Shown piece after piece: positions 26,331 through 33,633 of a stretch of DNA of 64,000 nucleotides. Source of the stretch: Colwellia sp. MB3u-41 (lineage in GTDB: Bacteria; Pseudomonadota; Gammaproteobacteria; Enterobacterales; Alteromonadaceae). The position numbers and the translations under genes are program-made. Within the stretch, counting starts at the first letter, position 1. Each line of letters begins with the position of its first letter. Under the pieces are notes generated by a model that was given only the letters and a program-made list of their open reading frames with translations, had not been told where the DNA came from and did not search any database. The DNA lies in NCBI RefSeq assembly GCF_014076845.1, contig NZ_JACGUT010000010.1, forward strand, positions 117,865-181,864, given 5' to 3'.

Positions 26331-27524
26331 ATGTCAAACACATCATCAAAGCAACGTTCCTCTTTTAATTGGCAAGATCCCTTACTACTTGAGTCTTTAT
26401 TGAGTGAAGAAGAACGGATGATCCGTGATACTGCCCATCAATATTGTCAAGAAAAATTGATGCCTCGCGTCCTCGAAGCAAATCGAAATGAAGTATTTGA
26501 CGCCAGCATTATGACAGAATTAGGTGACCTGGGTTTATTAGGGTGCACCTTGCCAGAAAAATACGGTTGTTCAGCGGTTAATTATGTAACGTATGGCTTA
26601 ATTGCCCGAGAAGTTGAGCGAGTGGATAGTGGCTATCGAAGTGCGATGAGCGTTCAGTCTTCATTGGTTATGCATCCTATTCATGCTTATGGTAGTGAAG
26701 CGCAACGGATAAAATATTTACCTAAGCTTGCAACAGGAGAATATATTGGCTGTTTCGGGCTAACTGAGCCTAATTCGGGGTCAGACCCTGCAAGTTTAGC
26801 TACAAGGGCTAAAGAGGTCGATGGTGGTTATTGCTTAACGGGTAATAAAATGTGGATCACCAACGCCCCCATTGCTGATGTTTTTATTATTTGGGCAAAA
26901 CTCGAGGGCGTTATTCGTGGTTTTATTCTTGAAAAGGGCATGGCAGGTCTGTCGGCGCCTAAAATTGAAGGTAAATTTTCTTTACGCGCATCGATTACCG
27001 GTGAAATTGTGATGGACAATGTGCGAGTGCCTAAAGAAAATATCCTCCCGAATGTTAAAGGTTTATCAGGGCCCTTTGGTTGTTTAAACAAAGCACGTTA
27101 CGGCATTGCTTGGGGAGCACTGGGTGCTGCTGAGTTCTGTTGGCATGGCGCTCGCCAATATACTTTAGACCGCGAACAGTTCGGTAAGCCACTAGCTGCA
27201 ACACAACTTATTCAGAAAAAACTAGCGGATATGCAAACCGATATTACCACCGGCTTATTCGCTTGTTTACAGGTAGGACGTTTAATGGATGCTGGGTCGT
27301 TATCGCCAGAAGCTATTTCTTTAATAAAGCGTAACTCATGCGGTAAGGCACTTGAAATTGCCCGCAATGCCCGCGACATGCATGGTGGTAATGGTATTAG
27401 TGACGAGTTTCATATTATTCGACATATGATGAACTTAGAAGCGGTGAACACTTATGAAGGCACGCACGATGTACACGCCCTAATTTTGGGGCGCGCGCAA
27501 ACGGGTATTCAAGCTTTTTTTTAG
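26331..27524 (+). CDS. gcdH: Glutaryl-CoA dehydrogenase
   Basis: FAD enzyme that oxidises and decarboxylates glutaryl-CoA to crotonyl-CoA in lysine and tryptophan breakdown. The family signature is clear: [50 protein letters not shown] and [12 protein letters not shown] with the catalytic Glu376. In glutaryl-CoA dehydrogenase the substrate-binding region reads ITNSP/ITNAP as here. The length of 397 aa is typical. The gene is monocistronic; argR follows about 100 bases later with its own start. Confidence 0.95.
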   Translation: MSNTSSKQRSSFNWQDPLLLESLLSEEERMIRDTAHQYCQEKLMPRVLEANRNEVFDASIMTELGDLGLLGCTLPEKYGCSAVNYVTYGLIAREVERVDSGYRSAMSVQSSLVMHPIHAYGSEAQRIKYLPKLATGEYIGCFGLTEPNSGSDPASLATRAKEVDGGYCLTGNKMWITNAPIADVFIIWAKLEGVIRGFILEKGMAGLSAPKIEGKFSLRASITGEIVMDNVRVPKENILPNVKGLSGPFGCLNKARYGIAWGALGAAEFCWHGARQYTLDREQFGKPLAATQLIQKKLADMQTDITTGLFACLQVGRLMDAGSLSPEAISLIKRNSCGKALEIARNARDMHGGNGISDEFHIIRHMMNLEAVNTYEGTHDVHALILGRAQTGIQAFF

Positions 27525-27627
27525 GGGGCGCTAATAAGTTAACGTGACTTTTTATAAATTTGTCTAGGTGAATATAGCGTTAATCGCTTAAAATAAAATT
27601 CATTGTAACTACCGTACCGACCCAGAT

Positions 27628-28098
27628 ATGATCTCTAGCCGTAAAAAAAATGAAGCAGAATTAGTTTTAGCATTCAAATCCTTATTAAAAGATCAGTGCT
27701 ACGGTTCGCAAAGTCAGTTAGCAGATGCTTTAGATAAGCAAGGTTTTAAAAATATGTCGCAAGCGAAAATATCTCGTTTGTTGTCAAAACTTGGTGCGGT
27801 TAAAATGCGTAACGCCAACACCGAGGTTGTTTATATTTTACCCGACGAGCTTGCCGTACCTAAATCTAAACAATCAATTCAGTCAGTTGTTGTGAGTGTT
27901 AAGCACAATAATATGCAAATAATTTTGAAAACGGGTATTGGTGGCGCACCCTTGATTTCAAGAATGTTAGACAGTCTAGGTGAGCCCGCAGGGATTTTAG
28001 GGACACTTGCTGGTGACGACACCATATTTATTGCACCGGTTGATATTAATAGAATTGATGAAATTACTCAGCAAATTAGAGACTTATTAGACGTATAG
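27628..28098 (+). CDS. argR: Arginine repressor
   Basis: Hexameric DNA-binding repressor that uses arginine as co-repressor to control arginine synthesis and breakdown. The N-terminal winged helix (CYGSQSQLADALDKQG; NMSQAKISRLLSKLGAVK) and the C-terminal oligomerisation and arginine-binding segment (GTLAGDDTIFIAP) are both complete at 156 aa. In many gammaproteobacteria argR adjoins mdh; here it follows gcdH. A weak TGAATA / ATTCA pair lies upstream, but the spacing does not fit a standard ARG box. A strong terminator follows. Confidence 0.95.
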   Translation: MISSRKKNEAELVLAFKSLLKDQCYGSQSQLADALDKQGFKNMSQAKISRLLSKLGAVKMRNANTEVVYILPDELAVPKSKQSIQSVVVSVKHNNMQIILKTGIGGAPLISRMLDSLGEPAGILGTLAGDDTIFIAPVDINRIDEITQQIRDLLDV

Positions 28099-28132
28099 TT
28101 AATAAGTGTTAGATAAAGCTTTATATTCAGTT

Positions 28133-28166
28133 AAAGAGGGCAACAATTATGTTGCCCTCTTTTATT
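28133..28166 (+). terminator. Intrinsic terminator of argR
   Basis: Stem AAAGAGGGCAACA, loop ATTA, stem TGTTGCCCTCTTT, followed by T-rich sequence. Confidence 0.92.
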
Positions 28167-28211
28167 TTGTATTGTTCTATGTTATTTAATATTTTCAATG
28201 CTTTAGTTGAT

Positions 28212-28236
28212 ATGACACAGGTGTTGTCATATGACA
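28212..28236. promoter_or_regulatory. Operator-like cluster of ATGACA boxes before the membrane HTH pair
   Basis: ATGACA-CAGGTGT-TGTCAT forms an inverted repeat at 28212-28230, and a third ATGACA follows at 28231-28236. It lies about 100 bases before the first gene of a pair whose second gene encodes an HTH protein, a position expected for autoregulation. The binding protein is inferred only. Confidence 0.4.
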
Positions 28237-28327
28237 TTTGAGAGACTGTCGCTTCATTGACGCAGACTTAACGGCTTAGAAAAGTTTTACTAGCCTCACT
28301 TAATTAGTGACAAACAAAGGGATCATC

Positions 28328-28789
28328 ATGCTAAAGAATACAGAAAATAATAAAGATCAGAACATAGCAAATAAAGAGAAAGAGCTTCAAGGAACGGTTA
28401 GTTTCAGAAAAGGTTTTAACTATAGCTTTACGGAGGGTGAACATAGTGTTTATTTGAATTGCTCGGCGGTTAATGGCAAAGAGCGACTTTATGTTGATGA
28501 TGCCTTAGTCTCTAAAAAATGGTCGTTCAGACGTAAATCTATTCATCAGTTTTCTATGGATGATGACCTTTATGAAGTCGAATTACATGTTGTTAATATG
28601 CTTACGGGTGAAACTCACTGTACGTTGATCAAAAATGGCGTACATGTAAAAACACTTAAAAAAGCATTAAAGAAAAGTCGCCAACTCAATAAAGATATAC
28701 TTTGGTGGTTCATCCCAAGTTGCTTTGTAGTGGGTGCACTTTGTGGTTTCTTAGCGGTTAACGTTTTCTTTATGTTGTTTGGTGAATAA
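28328..28789 (+). CDS. Small protein with C-terminal membrane anchor, partner of the HTH gene
   Basis: About 153 residues with a polar beta-rich body (VSFRKGFNYSFTEGEHSVYL; MDDDLYEVELHVVNMLTGE), a Lys-rich linker and one C-terminal transmembrane span (WWFIPSCFVVGALCGFLAVN). I recognise no family. The ATG at 28328 is chosen over an upstream GTG because AAAGGG lies eight bases before it. It ends one base before the next gene, whose product has the same topology (cytosolic body, C-terminal TM), so the two proteins probably meet in the inner membrane. Confidence 0.7.
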   Translation: MLKNTENNKDQNIANKEKELQGTVSFRKGFNYSFTEGEHSVYLNCSAVNGKERLYVDDALVSKKWSFRRKSIHQFSMDDDLYEVELHVVNMLTGETHCTLIKNGVHVKTLKKALKKSRQLNKDILWWFIPSCFVVGALCGFLAVNVFFMLFGE

Positions 28790-28790
28790 G

Positions 28791-29105
28791 ATGGATGTTA
28801 ATGCTAAAAAAATAAAAGAACTTCGTACGGCCAATGGCTGGACCCAGCAACATTTAGCGGATGCCTGTGCTATTAGCTTAAGAACGGTGCAACGCGTAGA
28901 ACGTTACGGTAATGCTTCTCAAGATACCGTGCTTGGACTCTCGTCAGTTTTTGAAATAACACAAGCTGAGATAGTTATACCTGAAGCACTTGATGAATCG
29001 CTTTTAGACGACGAAGACAATAGTTTTAACCCAAATATGCAAATATTATTTGCGGGGTTATTTGGCGCAATGGTTGGCGCACTGATCATGTTTCTCGTTA
29101 AGTAA
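28791..29105 (+). CDS. XRE-family HTH protein with C-terminal membrane anchor
   Basis: The N-terminal half is a Cro/CI-type helix-turn-helix (IKELRTANGWTQQHLADACA, then SLRTVQRVERYGNASQDT). An acidic linker (ESLLDDEDNSFNPN) leads to one C-terminal transmembrane span (ILFAGLFGAMVGALIMFLVK). DNA-binding from the membrane is unusual for this fold. The ATG at 28791 begins one base after the previous stop, with GGTGA just upstream; a TTG 12 bases earlier is the alternative. The pair of small tail-anchored proteins, one with HTH, suggests a membrane-tethered regulator controlled by its partner. Confidence 0.85.
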   Translation: MDVNAKKIKELRTANGWTQQHLADACAISLRTVQRVERYGNASQDTVLGLSSVFEITQAEIVIPEALDESLLDDEDNSFNPNMQILFAGLFGAMVGALIMFLVK

Positions 29106-29112
29106 TGACCAG

Positions 29113-29145
29113 CAGATAAAAAGGATTAACGATCCTCTTTATCTG
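29113..29145. terminator. Hairpin between the HTH gene and convergent galM
   Basis: CAGATAAAAAGGAT and ATCCTCTTTATCTG pair with one mismatch around a five-base loop. It lies between convergent stops and probably terminates both. Confidence 0.65.
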
Positions 29146-29156
29146 TGACTTTCATT

Positions 29157-30263
29157 TTAAAGACAAGAAAATACCCAGCGAGTCTTACTGTAGAAATCCT
29201 CTTCAGGCGTTAACAATACATTGTCGATAGAACAGCCTTTCTGCAAACTATTGGCGCGTTGGGTTTCTAAACAAAGTGCAGCGCGTGGCTGGTAACGGCA
29301 GTGGTCTTTACCTATTTGGCTACCGTCAATATAATTGGCGGTATATAAAATTAAGCTAGGTTGGTCTGAATAAATACTGATGCAACGTCCAGAGGCTTTT
29401 TCAACAGCTTGTGCTGCAAGTATTTCACCGCCTAAAGACTCTTTATTTAAAAGCCAATAATTGTCATAACCCAAACCCATTTTTATTTGTTTATCTTCAC
29501 CGTTTATTTCATCGCCCAAAGTGCGTAAATCTGTAGCGTTGGTAAAATCATGAGCCGTATCGGTAACGAGCTTTTGTTCACCCGTGGGATAGACCCGTTC
29601 ACACATCGGTAAAAAATGGTTGGCATTAATATAAACCTGATGATCTAAAATATTGCCGCTGTCATGGCCAGCCAAGTTGAAATAACTGTGCTGCGTTAAA
29701 TTGACTATGGTGGCTTTATCGGTGTGGGCAAAATATTCAAGTGTGAATTGGTTATCGTCATCTAAAGTATAAATTACTTTAAAAGTAACGGTGCCAGGAA
29801 AACCAGCATCACCATCGGGGCTAGTATAGTTAAGTTCAACACTTGCAGACGTCTCTGTTTGAAAAGTATTAGCTTGCCATAATTGTTTGTTAAGCGCCTT
29901 TTCTCCGCCATGAAGTTGGCTGTCAGGCGCATTTAACGCAAGCTGAAATGCTTCGTCGTCAATACTAACAGTGCCTTGATCTATTCTTCCTGCATAACGG
30001 CCAATAATAGCCCCTAAATAATAAGGGTCGTGTTCATAGCTTTGAATGTTGTCGTAACCTAAAACAATATCAGCAAAAATCCCCTTATTGTCTTGGGTAT
30101 TTATCGACGTAATAATACCGCCAAAATCAGTGATACTGACCGTCGTTCCCTTTTCATTTTTCAGCGTAAACTGTTGTGTAGTTTCACCACTGGATAATTT
30201 TCCAAAAGTAGAGGTCACTATTCTATCTATACTGTTCTTAACGTCTAATTGCTCTTTCACCAC
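29157..30263 (-). CDS. galM: Aldose 1-epimerase (galactose mutarotase)
   Basis: GalM interconverts alpha and beta anomers of galactose and glucose before phosphorylation. Family motifs are complete: DFGGIITSI, GAIIGRYAGRI, LHGGEKALNKQLW with the first catalytic His, TQHSYFNLAGH with the second, YDNYWLL and CLETQRANS with the catalytic Glu. The start is one of two adjacent GTG codons at 30258-30263, preceded by a strong AGAGGAG. No other galactose genes adjoin; it is monocistronic. The length of 368 aa is slightly longer than the E. coli enzyme because of an N-terminal extension. Confidence 0.94.
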   Translation of the reverse strand: MVKEQLDVKNSIDRIVTSTFGKLSSGETTQQFTLKNEKGTTVSITDFGGIITSINTQDNKGIFADIVLGYDNIQSYEHDPYYLGAIIGRYAGRIDQGTVSIDDEAFQLALNAPDSQLHGGEKALNKQLWQANTFQTETSASVELNYTSPDGDAGFPGTVTFKVIYTLDDDNQFTLEYFAHTDKATIVNLTQHSYFNLAGHDSGNILDHQVYINANHFLPMCERVYPTGEQKLVTDTAHDFTNATDLRTLGDEINGEDKQIKMGLGYDNYWLLNKESLGGEILAAQAVEKASGRCISIYSDQPSLILYTANYIDGSQIGKDHCRYQPRAALCLETQRANSLQKGCSIDNVLLTPEEDFYSKTRWVFSCL

Positions 30264-30525
30264 TGAACTCCTCTTTCTACAACGCTATTTATTCACCCAT
30301 ACATCTTATTGAAGCTCAGTGGTTAAGCAAATAAAAAATTGTAACGTTTTTAACTCATTTATAAACTATCAAATTGAAATCGTACCTAGGTTATCGCTCG
30401 ACTGCTTATTTATAAGATTTCAGGGGGCTTGCCTTTTGATAATATGAGGAAATCAATAGGATCAAAAGGCCTGTCATAAAAATGTAATAGTATTCACCTA
30501 CACTCCAGCAATTAAGGAGTACTCT

Positions 30526-31323
30526 GTGAAAAATAAACTTTTAGAAATATTAGCAAACAAAGCAGTAACCACCGTTTTTCAACCCATCTTCAATGTACAA
30601 AAAAAAATTATCCTCGGCTATGAAGCACTCACGCGTGGGCCAGAAAACACTGAACTGTATTCACCGGATAAACTTTTTTATTTTGCATCACAGTACGACT
30701 TAATTTCTGAATTAGAAATACTTTGCCGAGATAAGGCAATAACTCGCTTTGTTGAATTGAAATTACAGGGGAAATTGTTCCTAAATATTAGCCCTTTGGT
30801 ACTGCTAAGTAAGCATCATCCGCAAGGCGAGACAATCAAATTTGTTCAACAAGCGGGTTTGCGTTGCGATCAAATTGTTATCGAGCTCAGCGAAAAATAT
30901 CCGGTGCCTAATGACACTATGCTCAGTGAGGCACTGGCGAAATATCGTCAATTTGGCTTTGATGTGGCTATTGATGATTTAGGGGCAGGGTATTCAGGGT
31001 TAAAGTTATGGAGTCAGCTTCGCCCTGATATTGTCAAAATTGATCGCTATTTCGTCGAAAACTGCCATCAAGACAGTTTTAAACGCAAATTTCTTAAAGC
31101 TATTTTTGACTTAGCACAATCTGCTAAGGCGCAGGTTATTGTTGAAGGAATAGAAACCATTGAAGAATTCGAGTTATTGCAAAGGCTTGGCATGGTTTAC
31201 GCGCAAGGCTTTTATTTAGCTAAGCCAGCCATCATGCCTATTAGGCATTACCCTAAATATCTTGATGCAGATTATCAATATTACAGGCAAGTACCACAAA
31301 CAAAGCGCACTTCTCTTGGTTGA
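30526..31323 (+). CDS. Stand-alone EAL-domain cyclic-di-GMP phosphodiesterase
   Basis: A cytosolic single-domain EAL protein. The catalytic set looks complete: YEALTRGP (EAL motif), LFLNISP, VIELSEKYP, AIDDLGAGYSGL with the metal-binding DD, IVKIDRYFV, VIVEGIET and AQGFYLAKP. It should therefore hydrolyse c-di-GMP to pGpG. There is no sensory domain or TM, so control must come from expression or a partner. The start is GTG at 30526 with AAGGAG nine bases before. It converges on the C1 peptidase gene. Confidence 0.93.
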   Translation: MKNKLLEILANKAVTTVFQPIFNVQKKIILGYEALTRGPENTELYSPDKLFYFASQYDLISELEILCRDKAITRFVELKLQGKLFLNISPLVLLSKHHPQGETIKFVQQAGLRCDQIVIELSEKYPVPNDTMLSEALAKYRQFGFDVAIDDLGAGYSGLKLWSQLRPDIVKIDRYFVENCHQDSFKRKFLKAIFDLAQSAKAQVIVEGIETIEEFELLQRLGMVYAQGFYLAKPAIMPIRHYPKYLDADYQYYRQVPQTKRTSLG

Positions 31324-31396
31324 ACACAGGCGCTTTATATAAGGGCTGACTGTGATTAACGAGATATTATGACCTTACTCATCAATGACTCACGAA

Positions 31397-32374
31397 TTAC
31401 TCATGAGTGAGGCACCAGAAACTAAAGGTATTATCTTGCAAGTCTTTAACCTGACCTGTTTGGCTGGTTTGATATTTACCGGTAAAAAAATCATAAGGAA
31501 TATAACAATAGCCTTTATCGCCAAATTCTTCGCCCCATGAGTTTCTAACAATAAAGTGCTGCTTATTATCATCATAACCAACCGCGAGTAACGCATGTCC
31601 CCCAAGCCTAATTTCATCAGGAGGTGGCAGGGTAAAAACACCATTTGCCGGCGTTAAATAAAAACTTCTTGGCACCATCATGCCAAAAATAACGGGAAAG
31701 CCTTTCGACAAAGACAATTTAAAGTCAATCAAGCCATTATCAAGCGTTAGCTTACAATAACGAGTGATAATATGTTTTTTCGCTTGTGTGAGTGCCTGCA
31801 CAGAGGGGATTTGTGAAATAGCAGCATGTAACTCGGTTTCATTGTCTTTTAGTGCTTTTGCTATCGCTGCTGTAATTTCTGCAACGCTGCCTGTTCTAAT
31901 AATATCTTTAATGCTTTTGGGAAATGTTGTTTCAGGATAAGGCCAAGAGACTTCTGAACAAATGCCGTTTTTAAACAAAGATTTAATTCCGTTACGAATA
32001 AAAACGGGGGCATTTAAATCAACTTTACCTTCTATTACGCGCTCATTGTAGTAAATGAACATTTGTGAAGCATCGATATTACTGATGTTCTCATTAATAA
32101 AAGGCTGATTATCTTTGATTAAATAAAGTTCAGCCGCTACCGCAATAGCACAGGCTGAACATGAATTAAGTAACCCTTGGTTGATTATCTCTGAGGTAAG
32201 GCTTTTGCGTAAATCTACCATAGGGAGAATATCTTCAGCCATTTGCGCTTTTAATTTAATTGGGCACGTTATATGGTTGTACTGGGGCGATTTGTCACCG
32301 TGATGCAGACAAAATTGGTGATCACGATGATCATGAATATCAGGTTGTACGGTTCTTTTATGCAAGGCTTCCAT
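31397..32374 (-). CDS. Papain-like C1 family cysteine peptidase, last gene of the peptide/di-iron cassette
   Basis: A papain-fold peptidase of about 325 residues. The oxyanion Gln and nucleophile Cys are in NQGLLNSCSACAI (Gln66, Cys72 from the start used here), spaced as Gln19 and Cys25 of papain. The His is in LGGHALLAVGYDD and the Asn in IVRNSWGEEFGDKGYCYIP. All four catalytic positions are thus present. No signal peptide or TM is seen, so it acts in the cytosol unless exported otherwise. The ATG at 32372-32374 follows AGGA at six bases and is preferred to a GTG 15 bases upstream. It lies 33 bases after the di-iron enzyme gene and probably shares its message. A role in cutting the 56-aa peptide is inference. 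Confidence 0.88.
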   Translation of the reverse strand: MEALHKRTVQPDIHDHRDHQFCLHHGDKSPQYNHITCPIKLKAQMAEDILPMVDLRKSLTSEIINQGLLNSCSACAIAVAAELYLIKDNQPFINENISNIDASQMFIYYNERVIEGKVDLNAPVFIRNGIKSLFKNGICSEVSWPYPETTFPKSIKDIIRTGSVAEITAAIAKALKDNETELHAAISQIPSVQALTQAKKHIITRYCKLTLDNGLIDFKLSLSKGFPVIFGMMVPRSFYLTPANGVFTLPPPDEIRLGGHALLAVGYDDNKQHFIVRNSWGEEFGDKGYCYIPYDFFTGKYQTSQTGQVKDLQDNTFSFWCLTHE

Positions 32375-32407
32375 GTCTTTTCCTGTCACCAGCTGAGTAC
32401 TCGAACG

Positions 32408-33103
32408 TTAAAATGCTGTTGCTAAAGGTTTAGGTGCCGATTTACAAATATCTTCCATCATCAACGCAATATAACGGAAGGTTTGAAATGCGCTCATTTC
32501 TATTATTCTCATGTGCTCTTCGGTTAACGGTAAAGTATTAATTAAATTGATAATGTCTTTACTGTGATGAATATCAATTTTTGCATGCAACATTACGGTA
32601 TCAAACCCTGCCGCTGGCATTCCGGAATCTTTAATCATGCCATTTACGTGTTCTTCTTTGAGTGGATAAGTTTCAAGTGATCCCATATAACCAAGGAACG
32701 CGATAGGATGATGATGTTTAATCCAGTAATACTGTGAACCGATCATCGCAGCAATATTTGGTGACGGTATACGAGAAAATACTTCTTCACGGCTCATACC
32801 TAAAATCCCAAGGTCTCTTACATACCATTCGTCATGATCTTTTTCTTCCACGATATGTTGTTTCATATAAGCAATAAGAGGCGCAGATAAGGGGTCGTTA
32901 GGTAAAGCTTCTGCGCAGCGAATAACTTCTTCCATCATTGGAATAGTTGCTCTAGCAACACTGTGGTTCATATGAATAAAGTTAATACAAATGTCTGAAA
33001 ACTGCGGATGATTTCTAAAGTCATTGTTGGCATGAAATGCCTTTAAACTGATAAATTTTATACTGTCTTGAATACGTTGATAATGGGTAAGTTTTTCTGT
33101 CAT
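32408..33103 (-). CDS. Heme-oxygenase-like di-iron enzyme (HDO/PqqC/TenA fold)
   Basis: A 231-aa all-helical protein of the heme-oxygenase-like fold, often annotated iron-containing redox enzyme. Candidate metal ligands are Glu58/Glu59 (PMMEEV), Glu86/Glu87 and His90 (VEEKDH), Glu144 (GSLET), and His173, Asp177 and His180 (HAKIDIHH). The last three have the H-x3-D-x2-H spacing of di-iron oxidases such as SznF. Members of this family carry out oxidations such as N-hydroxylation and C-C cleavage on small molecules or amino-acid side chains. The gene starts 79 bases after a 56-codon peptide gene and runs into the papain-like peptidase gene. Its substrate is unknown. Confidence 0.85.
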   Translation of the reverse strand: MTEKLTHYQRIQDSIKFISLKAFHANNDFRNHPQFSDICINFIHMNHSVARATIPMMEEVIRCAEALPNDPLSAPLIAYMKQHIVEEKDHDEWYVRDLGILGMSREEVFSRIPSPNIAAMIGSQYYWIKHHHPIAFLGYMGSLETYPLKEEHVNGMIKDSGMPAAGFDTVMLHAKIDIHHSKDIINLINTLPLTEEHMRIIEMSAFQTFRYIALMMEDICKSAPKPLATAF

Positions 33104-33182
33104 TGGTCATTCCACGTTACAGTTTACAAATACAGAGCAATGAATAAGGTAACTATTATAAATTGCTCTTTAATCAGGGGAT

Positions 33183-33353
33183 CTAAAAAGGTGCGCCAGT
33201 AGTATGTGGGATATCACCTAATTTTTTTGAAATGCTAATGACTTGTTCAACTTCTTCATTGGATAAACTTTCAATCGATTTTTTATGATCGTCATTTAGT
33301 TTTTCTTTATCAATAACGTTTGCTTCATGCAGTTTATCAGTATTAGTGCTCAT
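33183..33353 (-). CDS. 56-aa peptide heading the di-iron enzyme/peptidase cassette, candidate modified-peptide precursor
   Basis: A short frame from the ATG at 33351-33353, with AGGAAAAAG directly before it, encodes a charged, helical-looking N-terminal part (MSTNTDKLHEANVIDKEKLN, then DDHKKSI). A segment ESLSNEEVEQVISISKKLG is followed by the short tail DIPHTTGAPF. The LSNEEVEQV block resembles the LSDEELE-type helix of leader peptides of ribosomally made modified peptides, although no match could be tested. There is no Cys, signal peptide or TM. The gene is first in a minus-strand set with the di-iron enzyme and the cysteine peptidase. It may instead be a small regulatory or structural protein. 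Confidence 0.75.
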   Translation of the reverse strand: MSTNTDKLHEANVIDKEKLNDDHKKSIESLSNEEVEQVISISKKLGDIPHTTGAPF

Positions 33354-33633
33354 ACTTTTTCCTCAAGTAGTAGTAAATTATATGTTTGTCTATTCCTCAA
33401 CAAGTTAAATTAATCGCTTGAATATCCTAGCTTTACTTTACTTATATTGAGGGAGGAATTAGCTTAGCCTTAAAATAAAAACTAAACAAGAGGGATTATT
33501 CAAGATAATTTAAAATGTTAAAGATAGTTTTATGCTTCCCTTATTATTACATTATCCTTGCTTGTTTGATTCTTTTTGGTTTTAATTCAAAGTCTAATAA
33601 TTCCCGCACCATAATAAAAATAAGATAATTGCT

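Noticed and set aside
27565..27605. ARG box before argR
   Set aside because: TGAATA and ATTCA half-sites occur, but their spacing does not fit the paired 18-base ARG boxes.
33515..33628. 37-codon hydrophobic frame just before the giant kinase
   Set aside because: Reads like a single membrane span but has no Shine-Dalgarno; most likely AT-rich leader sequence.
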